Source of the DNA: Hydrogenophilales bacterium
Lineage (GTDB): Bacteria; Pseudomonadota; Gammaproteobacteria; Burkholderiales; Thiobacillaceae
Assembly (NCBI GenBank): GCA_016719465.1
Contig: JADJYY010000042.1
Coordinates: 1-32,951, forward strand
Direction: 5' to 3'
Length of the DNA stretch: 32,951 nt
How positions within the stretch are numbered: position 1 is the stretch's first letter; each line of letters opens with the position of its first letter. The notes under the pieces were generated by a model that saw only the letters and a program-made list of their open reading frames with translations, was not told the origin of the DNA and searched no databases. The position numbers were made by a program, and so were the translations under genes. Below, piece after piece: positions 13,787 through 24,187 of this stretch.

Positions 13787-14434
13787 GTGCAAAGTTTCAA
13801 GGGTGAATTCCTCGATTTCGCCATCCGGCAGCAGGTGCTGCTGTTCGGCGAATTCAAGACCAAGGCCGGGCGGCTGAGTCCGTATTTCTTCAATGCCGGC
13901 CTGTTCAACGACGGCCTGTCCCTGAAGCGGCTCGGCGAATTCTACGCGAAGGCCATCGCCGCCTCGGGCCTGGCGTTCGACGGTCTGTTCGGGCCCGCCT
14001 ACAAGGGCATTCCCCTGGCCGCCGCGGTGGCCATCGCCCTGGCGGCCGAAGGACGCAACGTGCCGTTCAGCTACAACCGCAAGGAAGCCAAGGACCACGG
14101 CGAGGGCGGCACCATCGTCGGCGCCAGGCTGGCCGGACGCATCCTGATCGTGGACGACGTAATTTCCGCCGGTACCTCGGTGCGGGAATCCGTGGAACTC
14201 ATCCGCGCCGCCGGCGCCACCCCCTGTGGCGTCGCCATCGCCCTGGATCGCATGGAGCGCGGTCTGGGCGAACTGTCCGCGGTGCAGGAGGTGAGCCGGG
14301 ACTACGGCATACCGGTGATCGGCATCGTCAATCTGGACGATCTCGCCACCCATCTTTCCGGCAAGCCCGACTGGCAAGCCACCCTGGCGGCCATCCAGGC
14401 CTACCGGGCGACCTATGGCGTCGGAGAGGCCTGA
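13787..14434 (+). CDS. pyrE: Orotate phosphoribosyltransferase
   Basis: A 215-residue pyrimidine-biosynthesis enzyme converting orotate and PRPP to OMP. It shows FGEFKTKAGRLSPYFFNAGL, GPAYKGIPLAAAVAIAL, FSYNRKEAKDHGEGG (catalytic loop) and the PRPP-binding ILIVDDVISAGTSVRESV. No ATG is available: GTG 13787, giving MQSFKGEFLDFAIRQQVL, aligns with the usual N-terminus and has AAGGG about 9 bases upstream. TTG 13781 is the alternative. The next gene starts 4 bases after its stop. Confidence 0.94.
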   Translation: MQSFKGEFLDFAIRQQVLLFGEFKTKAGRLSPYFFNAGLFNDGLSLKRLGEFYAKAIAASGLAFDGLFGPAYKGIPLAAAVAIALAAEGRNVPFSYNRKEAKDHGEGGTIVGARLAGRILIVDDVISAGTSVRESVELIRAAGATPCGVAIALDRMERGLGELSAVQEVSRDYGIPVIGIVNLDDLATHLSGKPDWQATLAAIQAYRATYGVGEA

Positions 14435-14438
14435 GCCC

Positions 14439-15068
14439 ATGAAGCGATTCGTCCCCCTCCTGCTGATCCTGGTCAGCGCCCCGGCCTGGGCCCAATCCAC
14501 CACCCAATCCACCACCTATCGCTGGGTGGATGACCAGGGCCGGGTGCATTACGGCGATGTCATTCCCAACAAGGATGCCGGTCTGGGCAATGTGGAACTG
14601 GACAAGCAGGGCCGGGTGAAGAAGGAAAACCCCCGCAGCCGGCTCACGCCGGAAGAGCGGCGCCGCATGGAGGCGGAGCAGCTCCGCCGGGAGGAGGCCA
14701 GGCGCGCGGAAGAGGCCCAGCGCCGCCGGGATCGCGCCCTGCTGACCACCTATGTGAGCGAAGCGGAAATCGATCTGACCCGGGATCGCGCCCTGGATCA
14801 GGAGGAAGCCAATCTCAAGGGCTTGCGCACCCGCCTCAACGCGGCGGCGGAAAAGCTGGCCTATGCCAATGGCCAACTGGCTGCCCAGGGCAAGGGCGGC
14901 CAGGGCGCGCCCCGGGCTTTCACGCAGATGCGGGACGAAGCCCAGGCCGAACTGGCCAAGCTCGGTGATCTCATCGGCCAGCGGGAAAAAGCCAGAGAGG
15001 AAATCCGGCAGCGCTACGAGGCGGACAAGCTCCGCTTCCGGGAACTGAAAGCCGCTTCCCCCCGCTGA
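14439..15068 (+). CDS. DUF4124 periplasmic protein with coiled coil
   Basis: A 209-residue exported protein. The signal peptide (KRFVPLLLILVSAPAWAQ) is followed by the DUF4124 motif YRWVDDQGRVHYGDVIP near residues 27-43, common in betaproteobacteria and of unknown function. Residues about 65-115 are a strongly charged helix rich in Glu and Arg (EERRRMEAEQLRREEARRAE), and another coiled coil spans about 120-209. ATG 14439 lies 4 bases after pyrE, so the two are probably co-transcribed. It converges with gatB, 6 bases away. No function is assigned. Confidence 0.85.
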   Translation: MKRFVPLLLILVSAPAWAQSTTQSTTYRWVDDQGRVHYGDVIPNKDAGLGNVELDKQGRVKKENPRSRLTPEERRRMEAEQLRREEARRAEEAQRRRDRALLTTYVSEAEIDLTRDRALDQEEANLKGLRTRLNAAAEKLAYANGQLAAQGKGGQGAPRAFTQMRDEAQAELAKLGDLIGQREKAREEIRQRYEADKLRFRELKAASPR

Positions 15069-15074
15069 TCGCCG

Positions 15075-16535
15075 CTAACTCGCGCCGAGTTTTTTCCTCA
15101 GCAGGTCGTTGACCTGGGCCGGATTGGCCTTGCCCTTGCTGGCCTTCATGACCTGGCCCACCAGGGCGTTGAAGGCCTTCTCCTTGCCGGAACGGAACTC
15201 CTCCACCGACCTGGCGTTGGCGGCCATCACCTCGTCGATGATGCGTTCGATCTCGCCGGAATCCGACATCTGCTTCAGACCCCTGGCCTCGATGATGGCG
15301 TCCGCCTCCCCGCCCTCGGACCACATGGCCTCGAACACCTGCTTGGCCAGCTTGCCGGACAGGGTGCCGTCCTGGATGCGGGCCAGCAGGCCGGCGAGCT
15401 GGCCGGCGCCGATGCGGCTGTCGGCGATGTCCAGTTCGGCCTTGTTCAGGGCGGCGGACAGGTCGCCCATGATCCAGTTGGCGGCCAGTTTCGCGTCCGG
15501 GTTGGCCTGTTCGGCCAGCACGGCTTCGAAGTATTCGGCCATGGCGCGGGAACCGGTCAGGGTAATGGCGTCGTAGGCCGATAGCCCCAACTGGTCGCGG
15601 TAGCGTGTCTGTTTCTGCTCCGGCAGTTCCGGCAGGCTGGCCTTCACCTGCTCGATCCAGGCCTCGTCCAGCTTCACCGGCAACAGGTCGGGATCGGGGA
15701 AATAACGGTAGTCGTGGGCGTCTTCCTTGCTGCGCATAGCCCGGGTCTCGCCGGTGTCCGGATTGAACAGCACGGTGGCCTGCTGGATCTTGTGGCCATC
15801 CTCGATCTGTTCGATCTGCCAGCGCACCTCGTAGTTGATGGCCTGCTCCAGGAAGCGGAAGGAGTTGAGGTTCTTGATCTCGCGCCGGGTGCCGAATTCC
15901 TTCTGGCCCAGGGGCCGCACCGAGACGTTGGCGTCCACCCGGAAGCTGCCTTCCTGCATGTTGCCGTCGCAGGTGCCGATCCAGGTCACCAGGGTGTGCA
16001 GGGCCTTGGCGTAGGCCACGGCTTCCCTGGCGGAACGCATGTCGGGTTCGGAGACGATCTCCAGCAGGGGCGTGCCGGCCCGGTTCAGGTCGATCCCCGT
16101 CATGCCGTGGAAGTCCTCGTGCAGGCTCTTGCCGGCGTCCTCTTCCAGATGGGCGCGAGTGATGCGCACGGTCTTCTCCACGGTCTTGTCGCCGGGTTTG
16201 TCCCCCTCCACCTGGACGGTCAGCGCCCCGCCCTCGACGATGGGCAGCTCGAACTGGCTGATCTGGTAGCCCTTGGGCAGGTCGGGGTAGAAGTAATTCT
16301 TGCGGGCGAAGATGTTGGTGCGGTTGAGTTTTGCCCCGATCGCCAGGCCGAACTTGATGGCCCGCTCCACCGCGCCCCTGTTCAGCACCGGCAGCACGCC
16401 GGGCAGGGCGATGTCCACCTGGCAGGCCTGGGTGTTGGGCTCGGCGCCGAAGGCGATGGACGCGCCGGAGAAGATCTTGGACTGGGTGGTGAGCTGGGTG
16501 TGCACTTCCAGCCCGATGACGGTTTCCCACTGCAT
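15075..16535 (-). CDS. gatB: Asp/Glu-tRNA amidotransferase subunit B
   Basis: A 486-residue subunit of GatCAB that binds misacylated Glu-tRNA(Gln) or Asp-tRNA(Asn), phosphorylates the acyl group and receives ammonia from GatA. It begins MQWETVIGLEVHTQL, with FSGAS, LPGVLPVLNRGAVE, NRAGTPLLEIVSEPDMRS, SFRVDANVSVRP and DAHDYRYFPDPDL. The C-terminal helical YqeY-like tRNA-binding domain covers about 340-486. ATG 16535 is 2 bases after the gatA stop. Length is normal. Confidence 0.96.
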   Translation of the reverse strand: MQWETVIGLEVHTQLTTQSKIFSGASIAFGAEPNTQACQVDIALPGVLPVLNRGAVERAIKFGLAIGAKLNRTNIFARKNYFYPDLPKGYQISQFELPIVEGGALTVQVEGDKPGDKTVEKTVRITRAHLEEDAGKSLHEDFHGMTGIDLNRAGTPLLEIVSEPDMRSAREAVAYAKALHTLVTWIGTCDGNMQEGSFRVDANVSVRPLGQKEFGTRREIKNLNSFRFLEQAINYEVRWQIEQIEDGHKIQQATVLFNPDTGETRAMRSKEDAHDYRYFPDPDLLPVKLDEAWIEQVKASLPELPEQKQTRYRDQLGLSAYDAITLTGSRAMAEYFEAVLAEQANPDAKLAANWIMGDLSAALNKAELDIADSRIGAGQLAGLLARIQDGTLSGKLAKQVFEAMWSEGGEADAIIEARGLKQMSDSGEIERIIDEVMAANARSVEEFRSGKEKAFNALVGQVMKASKGKANPAQVNDLLRKKLGAS

Positions 16536-16537
16536 GG

Positions 16538-17985
<1,448 letters not shown>

Positions 17986-17989
<4 letters not shown>

Positions 17990-18027
17990 TTGGCCAGGGG
18001 GCTGAAACGGAACGGGAGTGCGGGCAT
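17986..18027 (-). other. Possible leader ORF coupled to gatA
   Basis: ATG at 18025-18027 opens a 13-residue frame (MPALPFRFSPLAN) whose TGA stop overlaps the TTG start of gatA as TTGA. Since the TTG has no visible Shine-Dalgarno, termination-reinitiation on this short frame could supply ribosomes. The coding evidence is only the overlap, so this may be chance. Confidence 0.3.
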
Positions 18028-18064
18028 GCTTTTACTGCCCCAACTGCGATCTAGTGCTTAATTT

Positions 18065-18352
18065 TCATTCAATGACTTTCGGCACCAGATACAGCCCGTC
18101 CTCCACCTGGGGCGCGATGGCCTGGAACGCCTCGCGCCGGTTGGGCTCGGTGACCGCGTCGGGGCGCAGGCGCTGGGCCAGGTCCTGGGCATGGGACATG
18201 GGTTCGACCCCGGCGGTGTCCACCGCCTGCATCGACTCGATGAGGCCGAAGATGCCGTTCAGCCGGGTCTGGTAACCGGCGGCCTCGTCCTCGCTCACGC
18301 GGATGCGGGCCAGTTTGGCGATGCGTTTGACGTCGTCGATGGATAGCGACAT
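18065..18352 (-). CDS. gatC: Asp/Glu-tRNA amidotransferase subunit C
   Basis: A 95-residue linker subunit that holds GatA and GatB together. It begins MSLSIDDVKRIAKLARIRVS, followed by YQTRLNGIFGLIESMQAVDT and GVEPMSHAQDLAQRLRPDAV, ending VEDGLYLVPKVIE, all typical. It heads the gatC-gatA-gatB operon and diverges from mreB with 79 bases between starts. Confidence 0.95.
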   Translation of the reverse strand: MSLSIDDVKRIAKLARIRVSEDEAAGYQTRLNGIFGLIESMQAVDTAGVEPMSHAQDLAQRLRPDAVTEPNRREAFQAIAPQVEDGLYLVPKVIE

Positions 18353-18366
18353 GGGGATAAGCGGGC

Positions 18367-18395
18367 TTAATAGAACAAGCAGGCTAGGTTATCAT
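18367..18395 (+). promoter_or_regulatory. Candidate mreB promoter
   Basis: TTAATA (18367-18372) and TATCAT (18390-18395) are spaced by 17 bases, with transcription expected near 18402 and a leader of about 30 bases to the mreB ATG. It lies in the short AT-richer gatC-mreB divergent region, which must also hold the gatC promoter. Confidence 0.45.
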
Positions 18396-18431
18396 ACGCC
18401 GCTATTTTTCCGACTCTCGGGACCCCATTAC

Positions 18432-19472
18432 ATGTTCGGATCTCTCCGCGGCTATTTTTCCACCGATCTGGCGATCGACCTGGGAACCGCCAACACGCTG
18501 ATTTATGTACGCGGCCGGGGCATCGTGCTGAACGAGCCCTCCGTCGTCGCCATCCGCCAGGAAGGCCTGACCGGCAAGAAAACCATCCAGGCGGTGGGCA
18601 TCGAGGCGAAGATGATGCTGGGCCGCACGCCGGGCAACATCCAGGCCATCCGCCCCATGAAGGACGGCGTCATCGCCGACTTCAACATCACCGAGCAGAT
18701 GCTCAAGTTCTTCATCAAGAAGGTCCACGACACCCGCCTGTTCCACCCCAGCCCGCGCATCATCATCTGCGTGCCCTCCGGTGCCACCCAGGTGGAGCGT
18801 CGCGCCATCCGCGAATCGGCCATCGGCGCCGGCGCGCGCCAGGTCTACCTGATCGAGGAACCGATGGCTGCGGCCATCGGCGCCGGCATGCCGGTGGCGG
18901 AAGCCACCGGCTCCATGGTGGTGGACATCGGTGGCGGCACCACCGAGGTGGGCGTCATCTCCCTGGGCGGCATGGTCTACTCCACCTCCGTGCGGGTGGG
19001 CGGCGACAAGTTCGACGAGGCCATCATCAACTACATCCGCCGCAACTACGGCATGCTGATCGGCGAGGCCACCGCCGAGCAGATCAAGAAGGAAATGGGT
19101 TCCGCCTTCCCGGGTTCGGAAGTGCGCGAGATGGAAGTCAAGGGCCGCAACCTGGCGGAAGGCATCCCGCGCAGCTTCACCATCACCAGCAACGAGATCC
19201 TGGAAGCCCTCACCGACCCCCTCAACACCATCGTCTCGGCGGTCAAGTCGGCCCTGGAGCAGACCCCGCCGGAACTGGGCGCGGACATCGCCGACAAGGG
19301 CATGGTGCTCACCGGCGGCGGCGCCCTGCTGCGCGACATCGACCGCCTGCTCATGGAAGAAACCGGCCTGCCGGTGATCGTCGCGGAAGACCCCCTGTCC
19401 TGCGTGGTGCGCGGCTCCGGCCGGGCGCTGGAGGAAATGGACCGGCTGTCCACGGTGTTCACCAACGACTGA
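18432..19472 (+). CDS. mreB: Rod-shape actin homologue MreB
   Basis: A 346-residue actin-like ATPase that forms membrane-associated filaments directing lateral wall synthesis. It has DLAIDLGTANTLIYV (phosphate 1), the ATP-binding VVDIGGGTTEVGVISLGG, EEPMAAAIGAGMPV and VLTGGGALLRDID near the C-terminus. MFGSLRGYFSTDLAID is the standard beta/gammaproteobacterial start. It is the first gene of the mreBCD-mrdA-rodA-rlpA block. Confidence 0.97.
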   Translation: MFGSLRGYFSTDLAIDLGTANTLIYVRGRGIVLNEPSVVAIRQEGLTGKKTIQAVGIEAKMMLGRTPGNIQAIRPMKDGVIADFNITEQMLKFFIKKVHDTRLFHPSPRIIICVPSGATQVERRAIRESAIGAGARQVYLIEEPMAAAIGAGMPVAEATGSMVVDIGGGTTEVGVISLGGMVYSTSVRVGGDKFDEAIINYIRRNYGMLIGEATAEQIKKEMGSAFPGSEVREMEVKGRNLAEGIPRSFTITSNEILEALTDPLNTIVSAVKSALEQTPPELGADIADKGMVLTGGGALLRDIDRLLMEETGLPVIVAEDPLSCVVRGSGRALEEMDRLSTVFTND

Positions 19473-19479
19473 TCCATCA

Positions 19480-19545
19480 GGGGCAAGGAGCAAGGGGCAA
19501 GGAAAACCTCCGCTCCCTTGTGACTTGCCCCTTGCTCCTTGCCCC
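19480..19545 (+). repeat. Perfect 22-bp inverted repeat between mreB and mreC
   Basis: Arms 19480-19501 and 19524-19545 are exact reverse complements, built from repeats of GGGCAAGGAGCAAG-like words, around a 22-base loop. The hairpin begins 7 bases after the mreB stop and ends 5 bases before the mreC ATG. There is no T tract after it, so it is not a standard terminator; it could protect the mreB mRNA end or limit mreC expression. Confidence 0.8.
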
Positions 19546-19550
19546 CGCCC

Positions 19551-20462
19551 ATGTCCCCCGCGCCCCACGCTCCGCTCTTCGTCCGGGAGATGGGGTTGCC
19601 GGCCCGGTTCGGGCTGTATGTCCTGATCTGCCTGTTCCTGCTCGCCCTGGATGCGCGTTATTCCGCCCTGTCCGGGGTGCGGGCCGGGCTCAACGCCATG
19701 CTCCATCCCCTGCAGATGGGCCTGGCCCAGCCTTGGTCCTGGCTCCAGGGGGCGGCGGGTTTCTTCGTCACCCATGGCGATCTCGCCGCCGAGAATGCCC
19801 GCCTGCGCCAGCAGCAGGAGCGCCTGCGCGCCGGCATCCAGGACCGCCAGGCCCTGTCGGCCGAGAACGCCCGGTTACGCGCCCTGCTGGCCCAGCCGCC
19901 CAGACCGGGGGTGACGCCGGTGGTGGGGGAGATCATGGAAACCATGCCGGACCCCTTTTCCCGCAAGGTCGTCATCAACCGCGGCGCCGCCCATGGCCTC
20001 TCGGCGGGTTGGCCGGTGGTGGACGCGGTGGGACTGGTGGGCCAGGTCACCCGGGTCTATCCCTGGACCGCGGAAGTGACCCTGCTGACCGACCGGGATC
20101 AGGGCGCCCCGGTGCAGAACCTGCGCAACGGCCTGCGCATCATCGTTTCCGGCCAGGGTTCGGACACGCTGCTGGAAGTCCGATTCCTGGACATGCACGC
20201 CGACCTCCAGCCCGGCGACCTGCTGCATACCTCCGGCATCGACGGCGTCTATCCCGCCGGCATCCCGGTGGCTCAGGTGGTCCGCGTCGAGCCGCCCCGC
20301 CACACGCCGTTCGCCCGCGCCCTGTGCCGTCCCCTGGGCGGGGTGGGCCAATATCGCCACATGGCCGTGCTCAAGCCCGATCCCGTCGCTCCGGGGGCGA
20401 CGGTCGCCAAGCACGGGGATCCCGCGCGGGATCCCTCCGTGAAGCACCATGCCCCGCGTTGA
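19551..20462 (+). CDS. mreC: Rod-shape-determining protein MreC
   Basis: A 303-residue bitopic protein connecting cytoplasmic MreB to periplasmic wall enzymes. A short cytoplasmic N-terminus (APLFVREMGLPARF), one membrane helix (GLYVLICLFLLALDARY), a coiled coil (ENARLRQQQERLRAGI, about 75-110) and a beta-barrel periplasmic domain with VVINRGAAHGLSAGWPVVD and GLVGQVTRVYPWTAEVTLLT. ATG 19551 is chosen by comparison with relatives; no clear ribosome binding site is visible because the preceding bases belong to the hairpin arm. Confidence 0.93.
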   Translation: MSPAPHAPLFVREMGLPARFGLYVLICLFLLALDARYSALSGVRAGLNAMLHPLQMGLAQPWSWLQGAAGFFVTHGDLAAENARLRQQQERLRAGIQDRQALSAENARLRALLAQPPRPGVTPVVGEIMETMPDPFSRKVVINRGAAHGLSAGWPVVDAVGLVGQVTRVYPWTAEVTLLTDRDQGAPVQNLRNGLRIIVSGQGSDTLLEVRFLDMHADLQPGDLLHTSGIDGVYPAGIPVAQVVRVEPPRHTPFARALCRPLGGVGQYRHMAVLKPDPVAPGATVAKHGDPARDPSVKHHAPR

Positions 20463-21018
20463 CCTGAACATGGAAAAACCGCTGTTGCCCCAGGGCGCCG
20501 AACTGGCCGCGCCGCCGACCCGGCTCAGGGTCTATGCCAGCCTGCTGCTTGCCCTGGCCGCCACGCTGCTGCCCTGGGCCGACCAGATTCGCTGGCTGGT
20601 GCCGGACTTCACCTTCATGGCGCTGCTGTACTGGAATATCCGCGCGCCCCGCCTGGCGGGACTGGGCGCCGCGTTCACCCTCGGCCTGATCACCGACGTG
20701 GCCCGGGGCGTGCTCATGGGGCTCAATGCCCTGGCGTATTGCGCCGCCGCGTTCTTCGTGCTGCTGGTGCAGCGCCGCCTGGAGGGATTCGACGGGCCCC
20801 GCCAGACCCTGCAACTGGCCCCCATCCTGTTCGGCAAGGAAGCCCTGGTGCTGGCCCTGGGCCTGGTGATGGGGCTCGGCGAGGCGGACTGGCGCTGGCT
20901 GGCGGCGGGCCTGGCCGCCGCCCTGTTGTGGCTGCCCCTGGCCTGGTTGATGGACCGCATCACCGATCGCCCCGCCATCCCCCCACAAACGGACCTGGGC
21001 ATCAGAAGCCGTCCCTGA
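20449..21018 (+). CDS. mreD: Rod-shape-determining protein MreD
   Basis: A membrane protein of 189 residues with about five helices, including LLLALAATLLPWADQ, VPDFTFMALLYWNI (the VPDF motif of the family) and GLGAAFTLGLITDVARG. The start is ATG 20449, overlapping mreC by 14 bases, or ATG 20470 (MEKPLLPQG). It works with MreC in the elongasome. A gap of 63 bases leads to mrdA and contains only a tiny 18-codon open frame. Confidence 0.92.
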   Translation: MPRVDLNMEKPLLPQGAELAAPPTRLRVYASLLLALAATLLPWADQIRWLVPDFTFMALLYWNIRAPRLAGLGAAFTLGLITDVARGVLMGLNALAYCAAAFFVLLVQRRLEGFDGPRQTLQLAPILFGKEALVLALGLVMGLGEADWRWLAAGLAAALLWLPLAWLMDRITDRPAIPPQTDLGIRSRP

Positions 21019-21081
21019 TGATGACGCGCCCCATGTCCATCCTCATCGCTCGCGCCGGGGGGCGCCATCCGTGACGCGGCC

Positions 21082-23046
21082 GTGAGCACCCTGCGTCTCA
21101 TCAATCCGGAAATCGAGTTCCTGCGATACCGGCGTCGCATGGAAATCGCCGGCATCATCGCGGCCCTGCTGTTCCTGGGCCTGCTCGGCCGCTTCGTCTG
21201 GCTGCAACTGGTGCAGTTCGACCACTACCACGCCCTGGCGGAAAACAACCGCATTTCCCTGGTGCCGGCGCCGCCCTCGCGCGGCGTGATCTACGACCGG
21301 CAGAACATGGTCCTGGCCCACAACTACTCCGCCTACACCCTGGAGATCACCCCATCCAAGGCCGGGAAACTGGAGGAAACCATCGACCGGCTGGCCGAAA
21401 TCGTCGTCATCGAGGCTGGCGACCGCAAACGCTTCAGGAAGCTGCTGGCGGAGAGCAAGAACTTCGAGAGCATCCCCATCCGCAACATGCTCACCGAGGA
21501 GGAGGCCGCCCGCTTCGCGGTGAACCGCTACCGCTTCCCCGGGGTGGAGGTGAAGGCGCGCCAGTTCCGCCAGTATCCCTTCGGCGCCGGTTTCTCCCAC
21601 GTGGTCGGCTACATCGGCCGCATCGGCGAGAAGGACCAGGAGCGCCTGGCCGAAGCCGGCATGGCCGCCAACTACAAGGGCACCGACCACATCGGCAAGC
21701 TGGGCATCGAGGCCCGCTACGAACCCTGGCTGCACGGCCACACCGGCATCGAGAAGGTGGAGACCGATTCCGGCGGCCGGGCCGTGCGCCTGCTGTCCCG
21801 CAGCGCGCCGGTGGCCGGGTACAACCTGTACCTGCACCTGGACGCCCGGTTGCAGCAGGTGGCGGAGAAGGTGTTCGGCGACTACCGGGGCGCCCTGGTG
21901 GCCCTGGATCCTCGCAACGGCGGCGTGCTCGCCCTGGTCTCCAAGCCCGGCTTCGACCCCAATCTGTTCGTCGACGGCATCGATCCGGCCACCTGGCGGG
22001 AACTCAACGACTCCCTCGACCGCCCCCTGATCAACCGGGCCCTGCGCGGCGTCTATCCGCCCGGCTCCACCATCAAGCCGTTCATGGGCCTGGCCGGCCT
22101 GGAACTGGGCGTGCGCCGGGCCGGCGACACCATTTCCGATCCCGGCTATTTCACCCTGCCCGGCAGCAGCCACCGCTACCGGGACTGGAAGAAGGACGGC
22201 CACGGCATGGTGGACCTGAAGCGCTCCATCACCATCTCCTGCGATACCTATTATTACGGCCTGGCCAACCAGATGGGCATCGAGCGCATGTCCGGCTTTC
22301 TGTCCCAGTTCGGTTTCGGCCGGAAGTCCGGCGTCGACCTGGACGGCGAACTGGCCGGCCTGATGCCGACGCCGGAATGGAAAAACAGGCGCTTCAAGCA
22401 GCCCTGGTGGCCGGGGGAGACGGTGATCGCCGGCATCGGCCAGGGCTACGTCCTGGCCACGCCCATGCAGCTGGCCGTGGCCACCATGGCCATCGCCAAC
22501 GACGGCATCCTCTACAAGCCCCAGCTCATCCGCGCCTGGCGCGACCCGTCCACCGGCAAGGTGGGCCATGCCGCGCCCCAGGCCGTGGGCCGGATCACCA
22601 TGAAACCGGAACATCTGCGCCTGGTGAAGCAGGCCATGGTCGACGTGACCCTGCCGGGCGGCACGGCGTCCGGCGCGGGCGCCAACGCGGCCTATCCGTT
22701 CGCCGGCAAGACCGGCACCGCCCAGGTGGTGGGCATCAAGCAGGGCGCGAAGTATGTGGCAAGCCAGGTGCACGCCCGCCACCGGGATCACGCCCTGTTC
22801 ATCGCCTTCGCCCCGGCCGACGACCCCAAGATCGTGGTGGCGGTGATGGTGGAGAACGGCGGCCACGGCGGTTCCACCGCCGCGCCGGTGGCGCGCAAGG
22901 TGATCGACTACTGGCTGCTGGGCAAGCTGCCGGTCATCTATGCGCCGGAAGAGCCCGCCGATGCCGCCATCCCCGACGAGATCGAGGACAGCGGCCCGGC
23001 CGGCGACGAGGTCGTGGCGCCGCCACCCGAGGAGATCGCCCAATGA
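21082..23046 (+). CDS. mrdA: Penicillin-binding protein 2 (elongation transpeptidase)
   Basis: A 654-residue class B PBP that crosslinks lateral-wall peptidoglycan with RodA. A single N-terminal helix (EIAGIIAALLFLGLLGRFVW) is followed by a PBP dimerisation region (APPSRGVIYDRQNMVLAHN) and the transpeptidase domain with PPGSTIKP (nucleophile S329), SCD (S386) in place of the usual SxN, and KTGTAQVVG (K543). GTG 21082 is the start. The C-terminal 40 residues are acidic and proline-rich. It overlaps rodA by 4 bases. Confidence 0.96.
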   Translation: MSTLRLINPEIEFLRYRRRMEIAGIIAALLFLGLLGRFVWLQLVQFDHYHALAENNRISLVPAPPSRGVIYDRQNMVLAHNYSAYTLEITPSKAGKLEETIDRLAEIVVIEAGDRKRFRKLLAESKNFESIPIRNMLTEEEAARFAVNRYRFPGVEVKARQFRQYPFGAGFSHVVGYIGRIGEKDQERLAEAGMAANYKGTDHIGKLGIEARYEPWLHGHTGIEKVETDSGGRAVRLLSRSAPVAGYNLYLHLDARLQQVAEKVFGDYRGALVALDPRNGGVLALVSKPGFDPNLFVDGIDPATWRELNDSLDRPLINRALRGVYPPGSTIKPFMGLAGLELGVRRAGDTISDPGYFTLPGSSHRYRDWKKDGHGMVDLKRSITISCDTYYYGLANQMGIERMSGFLSQFGFGRKSGVDLDGELAGLMPTPEWKNRRFKQPWWPGETVIAGIGQGYVLATPMQLAVATMAIANDGILYKPQLIRAWRDPSTGKVGHAAPQAVGRITMKPEHLRLVKQAMVDVTLPGGTASGAGANAAYPFAGKTGTAQVVGIKQGAKYVASQVHARHRDHALFIAFAPADDPKIVVAVMVENGGHGGSTAAPVARKVIDYWLLGKLPVIYAPEEPADAAIPDEIEDSGPAGDEVVAPPPEEIAQ

Positions 23047-24140
23047 TCGTTCGTTTCCTGTACCGCCTGGTGGCCCATCTGGACGGTCCCCTCATGGGCC
23101 TGCTCGCGGTCTTGCTGCTGATCAGCACGGCGGCGGTGTTCAGCGCCTCGGGAGAAGACACCGACCGCATCGTCGCCCATCTCACCAACATCGGCGTGGC
23201 CCTGGGCGCCATGCTGCTGGTGGCCCACATCCCGCCCCAGCGCCTCATGCAGTTCGCGCCGCCGGCCTACATCCTCGGGCTGCTGTTGCTGCTGGGCGTG
23301 GCCCTGTTCGGCGTGGTGGTGAACGGCTCCCGGCGCTGGCTGGAACTGGGCATTACCCGCATCCAGCCCTCCGAGCTCATGCGCCTGGCGGCGCCGATGA
23401 TGCTGGCCTGGTATTTCCACTACAAGCAGGAAACCCTGCGCGGCCGGGATTTCGCCATCGCCGCCATCCTGCTGATCCTCCCGGTGGGCTTCATCGCCAA
23501 GCAGCCCGACCTGGGCACCTCCCTGCTGATCACCGCCTCCGGCTTCTACGTGCTGTTCCTGGCCGGCCTGTCCTGGAAGATCATCCTGGGCGCCGCCGTG
23601 GCGGCCGCGTCCGCCCTGCCCCTGGCCTGGAACTACCTGCTGCACGACTACCAGCGCCAGCGGGTGCTCACCCTCATCGACCCGGCCTCGGACCCCCTCG
23701 GCGCCGGCTACCACATCATCCAGGCCACCATCGCCGTGGGCTCCGGCGGCGTCGCCGGCAAGGGCTGGATGGCGGGCACCCAGACTCACCTGGACTTCCT
23801 GCCGGAGCGCAGCACCGACTTCATCTTCGCCGTGTTCTCCGAGGAGTTCGGTCTCATCGGCAACCTTTTCCTGCTGCTGCTCTACGCCGCCATCATCTGG
23901 CGCGGCCTGTGGCTGGCGGCCGGCGCCCCGTCCCTGTTCGGCCGGCTGCTGTCCGGCGCCATCGTGCTCACCTTCTTCACCTACGCCTTCGTCAACATGG
24001 GCATGGTGTCCGGCATCCTGCCGGTGGTGGGGGTGCCCCTGCCCCTGGTGAGCTACGGCGGCACGTCCATGGTCACCGTGCTCCTGGGCTTCGGCATCGT
24101 GATGAGCGCCGCAACCCATAAAAAGCTTGTAAAAACATAG
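23043..24140 (+). CDS. rodA: SEDS peptidoglycan glycosyltransferase RodA
   Basis: A 365-residue SEDS-family glycan polymerase with about ten helices. Family motifs include VVNGSRRWLELGITRIQPSE, KQPDLGTSLLI, YQRQRVLTLIDPASDPLGAG and TQTHLDFLPERSTDFIFAV, ending VGVPLPLVSYGGTSMV. Start ATG 23043 overlaps the mrdA stop (ATGA), keeping polymerase and transpeptidase stoichiometric. No oddities were seen. Confidence 0.97.
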   Translation: MIVRFLYRLVAHLDGPLMGLLAVLLLISTAAVFSASGEDTDRIVAHLTNIGVALGAMLLVAHIPPQRLMQFAPPAYILGLLLLLGVALFGVVVNGSRRWLELGITRIQPSELMRLAAPMMLAWYFHYKQETLRGRDFAIAAILLILPVGFIAKQPDLGTSLLITASGFYVLFLAGLSWKIILGAAVAAASALPLAWNYLLHDYQRQRVLTLIDPASDPLGAGYHIIQATIAVGSGGVAGKGWMAGTQTHLDFLPERSTDFIFAVFSEEFGLIGNLFLLLLYAAIIWRGLWLAAGAPSLFGRLLSGAIVLTFFTYAFVNMGMVSGILPVVGVPLPLVSYGGTSMVTVLLGFGIVMSAATHKKLVKT

Positions 24141-24187
24141 CGGATACGCGCTACACTTGGAGCGCTTTGTTACGTGACGCGCGCCCC

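Noticed and set aside
21043..23043. A 666-codon minus-strand open frame
   Set aside because: Exactly antisense to mrdA, which has full catalytic motifs.
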